In this document: one piece after another, positions 25,452 to 33,528 of the stretch
Layout of the letters: each line of letters starts with the position of its first letter
Position numbering within the stretch: the first letter of the stretch is position 1
DNA from: Kitasatospora aureofaciens
GTDB taxonomy: Bacteria; Actinomycetota; Actinomycetes; Streptomycetales; Streptomycetaceae
NCBI RefSeq assembly: GCF_001188955.3
Contig: NZ_JPRF03000097.1
Span: forward strand, 225,625 to 289,624
Direction of reading: 5' to 3'
DNA: 64,000 bases
The notes under the pieces: generated by a model
Database searches by the model: none
Told to the model about the DNA's origin: nothing
What the model saw: the letters and a program-made list of their open reading frames with translations, nothing else
Made by a program: the position numbers and the translations under genes

Positions 25452-26849
25452 TCAGCCGCGCGCCGTCTGCGGCACGCGCTGCGCCGGGACGGCCGACGTC
25501 TTCGCCGTACCCGTACGGCCGGCGACCGGGGCGGCGCCCAGCGCCGTGCCACGGGTCTCCTCCGCCCACAGCACGCACACCAGCAGGCCCAGCGCCGTCG
25601 TCCCGGCGGCGATCAGCATGGTCGGCCCGGTGCCCAGCCCGGTCAGCGACAGCGGCAGCAGGTAGGTGCCCACCGCCGCGCCGATCCGGCTCACCGAGGT
25701 CGCCACGCCCACGGCGGTGGCCCGGATCTCGGTCGGGAACAGCTCGTTGGGGTAGGTCCAGTCGAGCACGTTCGGCCCGCCGCACAGGAACGCGTACGCG
25801 CACAGCGCCGTCAGCGCCACGGCGGCCGGCGCGGTGGGCCACACGCCCAGCAGCGCCAGCGGAACGGTCATCAGCGCGAACGACCAGACGATGACGGGGC
25901 GCCGGCCCTTGGTGTCGACCAGGCGCAGCGCCGGGTAGCAGCCCAGCAGGAAGACCAGGCTGATCAGCCCGGTACCCAGGGTCTCCATCACGGTGCCGCC
26001 GGGCATGCCGAAGGAGGACAGGATCTGCGGGCCGAAGGTCAGCATCGCGAACAGCGGGCCGACCTGGCACAGGAAGAACAGGCCGCAGAACAGCGTGCGG
26101 CGCCGGTACGGCGGGGTCATCAGCAGCCGCAGCCCGCTGCTGCGCCGGGCGCGCTCGGCCGGGTCGGGCATCAGCTCGCGGCCGTCCACCCGCACCCCGA
26201 GGTGCTTCTCCACCACGCGCACCGCGTCGCCCACCCGCCCGTTGGCGGCCAGCCAGCGCGGCGACTCCGGCGAACCGCGCCGGATCACCAGGAACACCAC
26301 GCACAGCACCGTCGAACTGGCCAGCATCCACCGCCAGCTGCCCGGTCCGGCCAGCTCCAGGAACAGGTAGCCCACCACGTAGGCGAGCACCGAGCCGGCG
26401 TACCAGGCGACGATCTGCTGGCCGAGCAGCCGCCCGCGGTGCTTGGCGGGCAGCCACTCGGCGAGCAGGGAGGTGGCGATCGGGTAGTCGGCGGCCACCG
26501 CCATGCCGAGCACGAAGCGCAGCACGGCGATCGCCCACACCGAGTCGACCCAGAAGGAGAGCACCGAGCAGGCGACCATCACCAGCAGGTCGGCGGTGTA
26601 CATCACCTCCCGGCCGATCTTGTCGGTCAGCACGCCGAACAGGGCGCCGCCGACGAACATGCCCACCAGGGCGGCGGCGCCGATCAGGCTGACCTGCGCG
26701 GTGGACAGGCCCAGGTCGGGGCGCATCCCGATCAGGGCGACGCCGACGATGCTCAGGATGTAGCCGTCCAGCAGCGGCCCACCGGAACAGGCGAGCGCCA
26801 GCCGGCGGTGGAAGGCGGTATACGGGGCGTTGTCGATGGTCTGGGACAT
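25452..26849 (-). CDS. MFS transporter, sugar-porter/AAHS-like
   Basis: 465 residues, 12 predicted membrane segments. MFS marks: GGPLLDGYILSIVGVAL in TM1, GALFGVLTDKIGREVMY in the 2-3 loop, VLRFVLGMAVAADYPIATSL, ESPRWLAANGR before the central loop, and LVDTKGRRPVIVWS in the 8-9 loop. The central loop and the PESPRWL and PTEIRATAVG motifs match metabolite:H+ symporters for sugars or aromatic acids. The substrate cannot be told. The upstream region has an inverted repeat at 27006-27033. Confidence 0.88.
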   Translation of the reverse strand: MSQTIDNAPYTAFHRRLALACSGGPLLDGYILSIVGVALIGMRPDLGLSTAQVSLIGAAALVGMFVGGALFGVLTDKIGREVMYTADLLVMVACSVLSFWVDSVWAIAVLRFVLGMAVAADYPIATSLLAEWLPAKHRGRLLGQQIVAWYAGSVLAYVVGYLFLELAGPGSWRWMLASSTVLCVVFLVIRRGSPESPRWLAANGRVGDAVRVVEKHLGVRVDGRELMPDPAERARRSSGLRLLMTPPYRRRTLFCGLFFLCQVGPLFAMLTFGPQILSSFGMPGGTVMETLGTGLISLVFLLGCYPALRLVDTKGRRPVIVWSFALMTVPLALLGVWPTAPAAVALTALCAYAFLCGGPNVLDWTYPNELFPTEIRATAVGVATSVSRIGAAVGTYLLPLSLTGLGTGPTMLIAAGTTALGLLVCVLWAEETRGTALGAAPVAGRTGTAKTSAVPAQRVPQTARG

Positions 26850-27005
26850 GGGTTTCGGGGTCCTCCGGAGCGTACGGCCGCGTCTCGCGCCCGTGCGCCG
26901 GGTAGACGGCAGGGAACGACGCCGCCCACGCTGGACGGCGCCTCCGCCCGATCACACCGGGCGACCGTCCACGGTTGCCCGGGTACACACGTGCCACCAC
27001 CGGGT

Positions 27006-27033
27006 CCAAGGTCAACCGGACCGGTGACCTTGG
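27006..27033. promoter_or_regulatory. Perfect inverted repeat upstream of the MFS gene
   Basis: CCAAGGTCA and its exact complement TGACCTTGG flank a 10-base spacer, 157 bases before the MFS start. It could be an operator of the transporter. The region 26850-27401 otherwise holds only a truncated oxidoreductase start. Confidence 0.5.
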
Positions 27034-27199
27034 TCCCGAAACGGACAGGGCCTTCGCCCGTGCCGAACCAAGGCCTGCCCAGTGCCCGTAGGCGTCGTCG
27101 CCGTCTGCCGCCGCGATCCCCCGCCGCAGGTGAGCCTTCTCACGACGGGCGCCCGCGGGCGTGGCGAGAGCCACAGTTTCGACTCCTGGTCCAGACCAA

Positions 27200-27274
27200 G
27201 CGTCCCGGGTCGGGCAGCTCGGTCCAGCGCATGACCTCGGGGCCGCCGTGCTCCTCGATGCGGATCGCGTGCAC
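27200..27274 (-). pseudogene. N-terminal stub of a quinone oxidoreductase
   Basis: A GTG at 27274 with GGAAGGCGG upstream opens VHAIRIEEHGGPEVMRW and then TELPDPG, the standard first 24 residues of NADPH:quinone oxidoreductases of the zinc-alcohol-dehydrogenase superfamily. Directly after, the frame loses all similarity and stops at 27140. The remaining 300 residues are absent from the window. Start signals are intact, so only the body was lost, probably by a deletion whose right edge is near 27203. Confidence 0.6.
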
Positions 27275-27401
27275 GGGGTGACCGCCTTCCTGCGCGGGTT
27301 CGTTCGGGAGGGAACGTCCAGCACGGTAGGCAGCCGAAAATGGACCCACAAGTCCAGAATCCGTTGGAAAGGAGTGCCTTTCGCCGGCCCCGGGCCGGGC
27401 G

Positions 27402-28250
27402 CTAGCCGGGCGTGCCCAACTCGACGTTGTAGTCGGCAAGCTGGGCGATCCGGGTCTCGCTCAGGACGCCCTGGTGCACCCAGACGTCGTCCAGCGAACC
27501 GGCGAAGTACTCGCCCCAGGCGCCGTCGGTGCGCGCCCGGCCGAACTCCAGGCCCGCTCCCGCGTCGAAGGGGCGCACGCTCGGGGCGGAGGAGACGTGC
27601 GGGGTGCAGCCGCTCGCGTCGGGCTCGCAGGACTGGTTCTCGCGCTGCCCGTCGACGTACAGGGTGAGCCGGGAGGCGTCGGCGTCGTAGACCACCGCCA
27701 GGTGGGTCCAGTTCTCCAGCACCGAGATGTTCGCGGTGTGGGCGACGGTGGTGCGGGCGGCGGTGGGGCTGTCGGAGTCGGCGACCGTGGCCTGCCACTC
27801 GCCCATGGGGCCGCCGCCGTACGGGTCGACGCCCAGGTAGTGCCAGCGCAGGGCGACGGAGCTGGTGGTGCCGGTGCCCTGGGAGAGCACCGTCATGTCC
27901 CGGGTGGGGTCGCTGCTGTTGGCCCAGGCGGTGAGGGTGAAGCTCCGGTCGGCGTGCAGGGAAGCGGCGGCGGCCTCGGCGTAGCCGGTGGCGCCGTCGA
28001 GCCGCAGGAAGCCGGGGGCCGGGAGGAGGGGCTCCTCCGGGCTGACCGAGGCGCCGTTGCCGAGGACGGCGGCCGCGTGGGCGGAGCCCTCGTCCGGCGA
28101 GCTCAGCGGGCTGCCGGCGGCCTGGGCGAACTTCCAGCGGTCGATCGGCTGCGGCTGGTTCGTGTCGGCGGCCGCGGTGGCGGCCGGGGCGGCCAGAAGT
28201 ACTCCGGTCACGGCCACGGCCGCCAGCAGTCTGGATCCACGTACGGTCAT
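27402..28250 (-). CDS. Secreted LamG/concanavalin-like lectin domain protein
   Basis: 282 residues from the ATG at 28250. Signal peptide with LLAAVAVTGVLLAAPAATAA. The mature part is one LamG jelly roll: RWKFAQAAGSPLSSPDEGS, GFLRLDGATGYAEA, SFTLTAWANSSDP, NWTHLAVVYDADASRLTLYV and EYFAGSLDDVWVHQGVLSE. Two Cys (QSCEPDASGCT) likely pair. Single LamG proteins bind glycans outside the cell and often partner with glycoside hydrolases; none is adjacent here. Confidence 0.85.
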   Translation of the reverse strand: MTVRGSRLLAAVAVTGVLLAAPAATAAADTNQPQPIDRWKFAQAAGSPLSSPDEGSAHAAAVLGNGASVSPEEPLLPAPGFLRLDGATGYAEAAAASLHADRSFTLTAWANSSDPTRDMTVLSQGTGTTSSVALRWHYLGVDPYGGGPMGEWQATVADSDSPTAARTTVAHTANISVLENWTHLAVVYDADASRLTLYVDGQRENQSCEPDASGCTPHVSSAPSVRPFDAGAGLEFGRARTDGAWGEYFAGSLDDVWVHQGVLSETRIAQLADYNVELGTPG

Positions 28251-28338
28251 ATCGGCTCCACGGTTGAAGATCATCTGAAACGGAGCAGAAGCTTCGTGGA
28301 GCACACGAACCGATGTCAATCCTTTTGGTGCACGCTGG

Positions 28339-28845
28339 TCAGCCCACCGGGACCGGGACGCCCTGGATGAGGAGCGGGAGGCCGGCGCCGTGCTCCCAGG
28401 CGTCCCAGGCGTCGTCGACGCGCCGGTACTGGTCGTCGGCCATGACCTCGCGCAGCTTGGACTGGGGCACCCAGTGCAGGCCGCGGATGTCGGCCGGCGG
28501 CTGGTGGCGGCGGACGGTGTCGGCCTGCTGGGGCGTGAGCATCCCGCCCGCGTAGACGAAGTCGACGCCCTCGGGGAACTCGGCGGCGGGCACGTAGTCG
28601 ATGGTCAGGACCGTGCGCAGGCCCAGGACGAGCCCGGTCTCCGCTTCGAGGTGGCGGCGGGCCGCGAGGTGGGGGAGTTCGTCCTGCTCGGCGCTGCCAC
28701 CGGGCAGGGTCAGGCCCTCGCGGTGGACGGGGTCGACGAGGAGGACGAAGAAGTCGTCCGCCCGGTCGGGGTCTTCGAGGAGGACGAAGACCTGCTGACC
28801 CGACCGCCGGGCGGGAGGACGGCTCATGAGGCGGGTGCGGTTCAA
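28339..28845 (-). CDS. Nudix hydrolase
   Basis: 168 residues from a TTG at 28845, chosen because GGAG sits five bases upstream; an ATG seven codons later has no binding site. The Nudix box is LPGGSAEQDELPHLAARRHL, then EAETGL, which keeps the Gly and the last Glu but has His and Ala where two of the usual acidic residues stand, so metal-dependent activity may be reduced. Downstream of a small gene with which it is probably co-transcribed; neighbour of an XRE/DUF397 pair. Confidence 0.75.
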   Translation of the reverse strand: MNRTRLMSRPPARRSGQQVFVLLEDPDRADDFFVLLVDPVHREGLTLPGGSAEQDELPHLAARRHLEAETGLVLGLRTVLTIDYVPAAEFPEGVDFVYAGGMLTPQQADTVRRHQPPADIRGLHWVPQSKLREVMADDQYRRVDDAWDAWEHGAGLPLLIQGVPVPVG

Positions 28846-28882
28846 CTCTGCTCCAGGGTGGGAGGGGCTCGAAGGGGGTTGG

Positions 28883-29128
28883 TTACAGCGGCCGACGGCG
28901 CGGCTTGCCGCAGGTCCCCGGCGCGGTCTCCCGGGGGTTGAGGGACTGGAGGAAGGCAGGGGCGACCCGCCACTCGGGCCCGGTCGCTCCGAGCGGTCGG
29001 AGAACCGCCGTTCCGAGGAGCACTTCGACGAAGACCCCCTCGCGCGGCTTCCCGTCCTCCAGACAGCTGAAGTCCCGGACGACTTCGTGGAGTTGGAAGG
29101 AATGAGGGGAGTTCTGCGCGTCAGGCAT
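28883..29128 (-). CDS. Hypothetical protein, 81 residues
   Basis: From the ATG at 29128 (GCGGAGA upstream). FQLHEVVRDFSCLEDGKPRE, then GVFVEVLLGTAVLRPLG suggests a small beta-rich protein. No known family recognised. It is divergent from the XRE gene by 138 bases and 37 bases ahead of the Nudix gene. Short proteins in this position beside XRE/DUF397 pairs are common in Streptomyces. Confidence 0.55.
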   Translation of the reverse strand: MPDAQNSPHSFQLHEVVRDFSCLEDGKPREGVFVEVLLGTAVLRPLGATGPEWRVAPAFLQSLNPRETAPGTCGKPRRRPL

Positions 29129-29266
29129 GGGGTCTCCGCAGGTAGCGCTGTGCGTCCGGTGAATTACCGGGTGTGGCCATGGTGGCGCTTCGCTCGGTAC
29201 GATCGGAAGGCTTTCCCACTTGACAGTTTCCTCATGTGGAATTCGCGCAGCAGTGGAGGTCTGACG

Positions 29267-30100
29267 GTGCGTGAGTCTCGGCTGGATCCATCGGCTTCGC
29301 CCCTCAAGGCGTTTGGAGCCCAATTGCGCAGGCTGCGCAAGGCGGCGGGCTTGACGCAGACCCAGCTGGGGGAGCGCACGCAGTTGAGTGATAGTCAGAT
29401 TTCGAACCTCGAAAGAGGGACGCGCAATCCCACGCTTGAGTGGGTCCGCGCTGCTGACAAGGTCCTTGTTACCGGTGGCACGCTAGAACTGACGTACTGG
29501 AGTCTCAGAGGGTCGTCTTTCCTGCCGGGCTACCCGGAGTACGCAGCCAAGGAACGGGAGGCCAGGGTCATCCGGCTCTTCGAGCTGGGCATCATCCCCG
29601 GCCTGGTGCAGACTCGCGGTTACGCTGAGGCCCTGGAGGCCGGTGCTGTTGCGCGAGGCGGTGTCACAGCTGAGCAAGGAGCCGAACGGGTCCGGCTCCT
29701 TCTGAATCGACAAGAACGAATCAACAGAGACCCTGCTCCGCTGATCCATGTGATCCTTGACGAGAGCTGTCTACGGACCGTGGTTGGCGGTGGTGGGGCT
29801 GTGATGTCTCAACAGCTGGCACATCTGGAGATGTTGGCCCAGCGGTCCAACTATGTGGTCCAGGTCGCGCCCTTCGAGTTGGGCGCGCTTCGCCCGTTCA
29901 TGCGGTCCATGTCGATTCTCGATCTCGGCGACGGCGCCTCGCTCGGGTACACCGAGACGCATCAACGTGGCTACCTGGAGAACGACCGGGCAATCGTGTC
30001 CGCTTGGGCGAGGGAATACGATCTGCTCCAGGTGGAAGCGCTGTCGCAGACGGCATCGCTCGCAAAGATCAGCAAGGCGCGAAGGGACTCTTCAGCATGA
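29267..30100 (+). CDS. XRE regulator with DUF5753 domain
   Basis: 277 residues from a GTG with a perfect GGAGGT. N-terminal helix-turn-helix: FGAQLRRLRKAAGLTQTQLG, DSQISNLERGTRNPT. The rest is DUF5753: IRLFELGIIPGLVQTRGYAE, RVRLLLNRQERI, HVILDESCLRTVVGGGG and LEMLAQRSNYVVQVAPFELG. Codon use is clearly less GC-biased than in the rest of the window. These regulators work with the small DUF397 protein encoded next, as in the WhiJ-type modules that affect Streptomyces development and antibiotic timing. Confidence 0.92.
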   Translation: MRESRLDPSASPLKAFGAQLRRLRKAAGLTQTQLGERTQLSDSQISNLERGTRNPTLEWVRAADKVLVTGGTLELTYWSLRGSSFLPGYPEYAAKEREARVIRLFELGIIPGLVQTRGYAEALEAGAVARGGVTAEQGAERVRLLLNRQERINRDPAPLIHVILDESCLRTVVGGGGAVMSQQLAHLEMLAQRSNYVVQVAPFELGALRPFMRSMSILDLGDGASLGYTETHQRGYLENDRAIVSAWAREYDLLQVEALSQTASLAKISKARRDSSA

Positions 30101-30309
30101 GCGAGAACGTTGACCTGACGGGTGCTTCCTGGAGCAAGAGCAGCTACAGCGGCAACGGCGGACAGTGCGTTGAGGTGGCGTTCGACTTCCAGGGACTGAT
30201 GCCCGTTCGCGACTCGAAGGACCCTCAGGGGCCCGCCTTGGTCTTCCCGTCCGAGGCCTGGAAGTCGTTCGTCTCCGCTGTCCGCAGTGGGGAGTTCGGC
30301 GACCTCTAA
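30097..30309 (+). CDS. DUF397 protein
   Basis: 70 residues; its ATG overlaps the stop of the XRE gene (ATGA). The family signature is complete: LTGASWSKSSYSGNGGQCVE, then VRDSKDPQGPALVF and WKSFVSAVRSGEF. Members bind or oppose the partner XRE protein. A strong terminator follows at once, so the two genes form a closed unit. Confidence 0.95.
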   Translation: MSENVDLTGASWSKSSYSGNGGQCVEVAFDFQGLMPVRDSKDPQGPALVFPSEAWKSFVSAVRSGEFGDL

Positions 30310-30310
30310 A

Positions 30311-30353
30311 GCGACAGGCCCGGACCGCAATCCCTGCGGTCCGGGCCTGTCGC
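30311..30353 (+). terminator. Terminator of the XRE/DUF397 unit
   Basis: Perfect 19-base stem with a 5-base loop, beginning two bases after the DUF397 stop. Confidence 0.9.
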
Positions 30354-30374
30354 CGTCGTTGTCCTCCTCTTCCG

Positions 30375-31106
30375 CTACGAGCCGGCGGTGGCCGTCTCCA
30401 ACGTGGTGGCCATCACCGGGCTGGTGAAGGTGTTCGTCGCATCGCCCGGGTTCGGGTGGTAGGAGCCCCACTTGAGGTAGTTGCGGTCACCGTCCCACGT
30501 CGTGCCCTTGAACGTCCCCGAACCGCCGCTGAACGTCTGCTTCTTGCCGTCGAACCAGAAGTCGATCGTCCCGTCGCTGCGCCCCAGGTGGATCTTCAAC
30601 GCGTACGCGTGCCACTCGCCGTTCTTCACCGGCGCGGTCCACAGCGGGTGCGCCACGTGCTCGGTGTCCCACTCCTGCAGCCGCACCCGCCCGGTGGTGA
30701 GGTCGATCTCGATCGGGTGGTTCGCTGTGCCCTCGCTGGGCGAGCACTTGAGCTGGAACACGTACCGGCTCTGGTCATCGCCGATCTCCACCTTGGACGA
30801 CCAGCCCAGGTAGAACGTGTCGCCCTCCTTCAGGTCCGGGCCGACCGTCTCGCAGCGTTCCTGGTTCGCGGCTTGGAACGCCTTCCACACGCTCCCCTTC
30901 ACCGGGTCCTTGACGACGCCGAAGCTGCTCGGGGCTGCGCACTGGACGCCGACGAAGGACGACGGCCCCTTGGCCGTGCTCGGGGTCCACAGGACCTTGC
31001 CAGTGGCGGCCGAACTGCTGGCCGCGGCCGAGCTGCAGGAGATCGCGAAGGTGGCCAGGGCCAGGGCTCCGACGGTGAGCTTGCGGTGCTGGGGCAGAAC
31101 GGACAT
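30375..31106 (-). CDS. Secreted polysaccharide-lyase-like protein (heparin lyase I fold)
   Basis: 243 residues. The signal peptide ends near SCSSAAASSSA; the Cys there might be a lipid site but the lipobox is imperfect. The mature part has jelly-roll features of the Polysacc_lyase family: SVWKAFQAANQERCE, GDTFYLGWSSKVEIGDD, YVFQLKCSPSEGTANHPIEI, WTAPVKNGEWHAYALKIHLG and DGTIDFWFDGKKQTF. It would cut or bind an acidic polysaccharide outside the cell; the substrate is unknown. Confidence 0.65.
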   Translation of the reverse strand: MSVLPQHRKLTVGALALATFAISCSSAAASSSAATGKVLWTPSTAKGPSSFVGVQCAAPSSFGVVKDPVKGSVWKAFQAANQERCETVGPDLKEGDTFYLGWSSKVEIGDDQSRYVFQLKCSPSEGTANHPIEIDLTTGRVRLQEWDTEHVAHPLWTAPVKNGEWHAYALKIHLGRSDGTIDFWFDGKKQTFSGGSGTFKGTTWDGDRNYLKWGSYHPNPGDATNTFTSPVMATTLETATAGS

Positions 31107-31183
31107 GCCTCTCCCGTCAATGGGCGGTCAAGAAGGGTGTACGGAGCGATTCGACCATCTGACGACCCCTCTGACCAGGCAAA

Positions 31184-31227
31184 AAAGACCGGCGGAAGTA
31201 CCCTTTCGGGTACTTCCGCCGGTCTTT
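31184..31227 (-). terminator. Rho-independent terminator of the uracil permease gene
   Basis: A perfect 20-base stem with a 4-base loop, followed on the minus strand by a run of T, starts 13 bases past the permease stop. One of the few classic terminators in the window. Confidence 0.93.
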
Positions 31228-31240
31228 GAGGACATCACCC

Positions 31241-32635
31241 TTACGGGGTACGCCGCTGCCCGCCGTTCTCGTCGTAGGACGAGGGGCCCTCGTCCAGCAG
31301 CGGTTCCTGGGTCTTGAGGTGCGCCGGGGCCAGCGCCCGCAGCGCGTGGTAGCCGGTGATGACGACCAGGGTGCCGAGCGCGATTCCGCTGAGGCTGAAG
31401 GTGTCGGTGAACTTCAGCGTCACGTTGCCGATGCCGATGATGATGCCCGCCGCGGCCGGCACCAGGTTCAGCGGATTGCGCAGGTCCACCTTGGATTTGA
31501 TCCAGATCTGCGCGCCGAGCAGGCCGATCATGCCGTACAGGATGACCGTGATCCCGCCGAGCACCCCGCCCGGGATCGCGGCCACTACCGCGCCGAACTT
31601 CGGGCAGATGCCGAACAGCAGCGCGAACCCGGCCGCCGCCCAGTACGCCGCCGTCGAGTAGACCCGGGTGGCGGCCATGACGCCGATGTTCTCGGAGTAG
31701 GTGGTGTTGGGCGGGCCGCCGAGGGCGGTGGACAGCACAGAACCCACACCGTCCGCCGAGATCGCGGTGCCCAGCTTGTCGTCCAGGTTCTCGCCCGTCA
31801 TCTCGCCGACCGCCTTGACGTGCCCGGCGTTCTCGGCGACCAGCGCGATCACCACGGGCAGCGCGACCAGGACGGCCGACCACTGGAAGGAGGGGCCGTG
31901 GAAGGCGGGCAGGCCGATCCAGTCGGCCTTGCCGACGCCGGACAGGTCCAGGCGCCAGTGGTCGGTCATGTGCCCGCCGCCGTCCACCGAGTGGATCTTG
32001 CCGAAGACGCGGTCGAACACGAAGGAGATCCCGTACCCGAAGACCAGCCCCAGGAAGATCGCCACCCGCGACCAGAAGCCGCGCAGGCACACCACCGCGA
32101 GACCGGTGAACAGCATCACCAGCAGCGCCGTCCACTGGTCCTGCGGCCAGTACGTGGAGGCGGTCACCGGGGCCAGGTTGAAGCCGATCAGCATGACCAC
32201 GGCGCCGGTGACGATGGGCGGCATCGTCGCGTGGATGATCCGCGCCCCGAAGTACTGGACGGCCAGGCCCACCAGGAACAGCACCACGCCCACCACGAGC
32301 ACCGCGCCGGTGACCGTCGCGCTGGTGCCGCCCTGGGCCCGGATCACCGCGGCGACCCCGACGAAGGACAGCGAGCAGCCGAGGTAGCTGGGCACCTTGC
32401 CGCGGGTGGCCAGCAGGAAGATCACGGTCGAGACGCCGGACATCATGATCGCCAGGTTGGGGTCCAGCCCCATCAGCACCGGGGCCACGAAGCTCGCGCC
32501 GAACATGGCCACCACGTGCTGGGCGCCGAGCCCTGCCGTGCGGGGCCAGGAGAGCCGTTCGTCGGGGCGGACGACCGCTCCCGGTGCGGGCGTTCGCCCG
32601 TCACCGTGCAGCTTCCAGCGCACGCCGAGATCCAT
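31241..32635 (-). CDS. uraA: Uracil permease (NCS2 family)
   Basis: 464 residues from the ATG at 32635 (GAAGGA upstream). NCS2 marks: GLGAQHVVAMFGASFVAPVL in TM1, GKVPSYLGCSLSFVGV in the TM3 region, ALVAENAGHVKAVGEM for the TM8 acidic position that binds the base, and TALGGPPNTTYSENIGVM in TM10. It imports uracil with protons. It stands alone; upstream the mRNA leader is short, and no attenuator-like fold was found. Confidence 0.9.
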   Translation of the reverse strand: MDLGVRWKLHGDGRTPAPGAVVRPDERLSWPRTAGLGAQHVVAMFGASFVAPVLMGLDPNLAIMMSGVSTVIFLLATRGKVPSYLGCSLSFVGVAAVIRAQGGTSATVTGAVLVVGVVLFLVGLAVQYFGARIIHATMPPIVTGAVVMLIGFNLAPVTASTYWPQDQWTALLVMLFTGLAVVCLRGFWSRVAIFLGLVFGYGISFVFDRVFGKIHSVDGGGHMTDHWRLDLSGVGKADWIGLPAFHGPSFQWSAVLVALPVVIALVAENAGHVKAVGEMTGENLDDKLGTAISADGVGSVLSTALGGPPNTTYSENIGVMAATRVYSTAAYWAAAGFALLFGICPKFGAVVAAIPGGVLGGITVILYGMIGLLGAQIWIKSKVDLRNPLNLVPAAAGIIIGIGNVTLKFTDTFSLSGIALGTLVVITGYHALRALAPAHLKTQEPLLDEGPSSYDENGGQRRTP

Positions 32636-32774
32636 GTGGGGGTTCCTTCTCTGAACTTTCGGGGGGACTGTCCGCACCATTCTCATGGTCATCCGGCCAC
32701 CCGCGCACACCTGGACCCGCTCCTGACCTGCGCACTCGCGCGGGGAGCGGGGCCGGGGGAGGTGTGACGGCCGG

Positions 32775-33446
32775 TCAGCCGCAGTGCTCGGCGGCGGTCT
32801 TGAGGTCGCCCAGCCAGGCGTCCAGGCCCTGGCGCAGGATCGCGGTGGCGGCCGGGGCGTCCGCGTCGACCTGTGGCCCGGAGTGGATCTCCTCGGTGCG
32901 CACCAGGACGCCGCCGCCCTCGCCGACCGGCGGTCCGCCCCCGCCCGGTTTCAGCTGGGAGGGAATGCGGCCCTGGCCCGTGGGCGCGAAGCGCCGTCGT
33001 CTCCTTCGCGGGAGTCCCGGTCCGACGCCCCGTCGCTTCACGGTGGGCGGCGCCGTCGGACCGGGCCACAGCTCGAACCAGACGGTCTTGCGGTCCGCGC
33101 CGCTGTGGACGCCGTGGCTGGGCGCCAGCTCCTCCACCAGGGCCAGGCCCCGGCCGGTGCAGGCGAAGGGGTGGTGGTCGTGCGGGACCAGGCCGCGCTC
33201 CGGACAGCCGTCGCTGAACTGCACCTGGACCCGGTCCTCACCCGCCCAGCCCCGTACCTCGAAGTCGCCGCGCGCGTGCAGGACCGCGTTGGTCGCCAGC
33301 TCGCAGGTCAGCAGTTCGGCGGTGTCCGCCACCTCGGGCGTGACACCGTCCAGCACCGACCGCACGAACCGGCGGGCCAGCGCGGCGCTCTCCGGCGCTG
33401 CCGGCAGCCGCCGCGACGGCGCTCCGGGCGGACTGGGGATGCCCAT
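32775..33446 (-). CDS. RsbW/SpoIIAB-like ATP-binding protein with C-terminal extension
   Basis: 223 residues. Residues 10-130 are a HATPase_c domain of anti-sigma type: ALARRFVRSVLDGVTPEVAD, LLTCELATNAVLHARGDFEV (N box), CTGRGLALVEELAPSHGVH (G box). Streptomyces encodes dozens of these. After a basic hinge (RRRRRRF) a second part ends in AILRQGLDAWLGDLKTAAEH, absent from ordinary members. It may bind a sigma or anti-anti-sigma factor; no partner gene is adjacent. Confidence 0.82.
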   Translation of the reverse strand: MGIPSPPGAPSRRLPAAPESAALARRFVRSVLDGVTPEVADTAELLTCELATNAVLHARGDFEVRGWAGEDRVQVQFSDGCPERGLVPHDHHPFACTGRGLALVEELAPSHGVHSGADRKTVWFELWPGPTAPPTVKRRGVGPGLPRRRRRRFAPTGQGRIPSQLKPGGGGPPVGEGGGVLVRTEEIHSGPQVDADAPAATAILRQGLDAWLGDLKTAAEHCG

Positions 33447-33487
33447 AGGGGGCCACTGCCCATAAACCCCCGCGTCAAAAGGACAAA

Positions 33488-33522
33488 CGGCCCCCTGGCC
33501 CCTGCTGGGGGCCCGGGGGCCG
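33488..33522 (-). terminator. GC hairpin after the PIG-L gene
   Basis: Nearly perfect 15-base arms of G and C around a short loop, just past the stop at 33529. Confidence 0.55.
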
Positions 33523-33528
33523 GGGGCG

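Noticed and set aside
24211..25552. Upstream extension of the LAL reading frame to over 1,300 codons
   Set aside because: It runs antisense to the zinc-ribbon gene; the ATPase head lies in another register from the GTG at 24210 with a good ribosome binding site.
27140..27439. A 99-codon minus-strand gene
   Set aside because: Only the codons 27274-27203 resemble a protein (oxidoreductase N-terminus); the rest on both sides is unrelated text, so it is listed as a stub.
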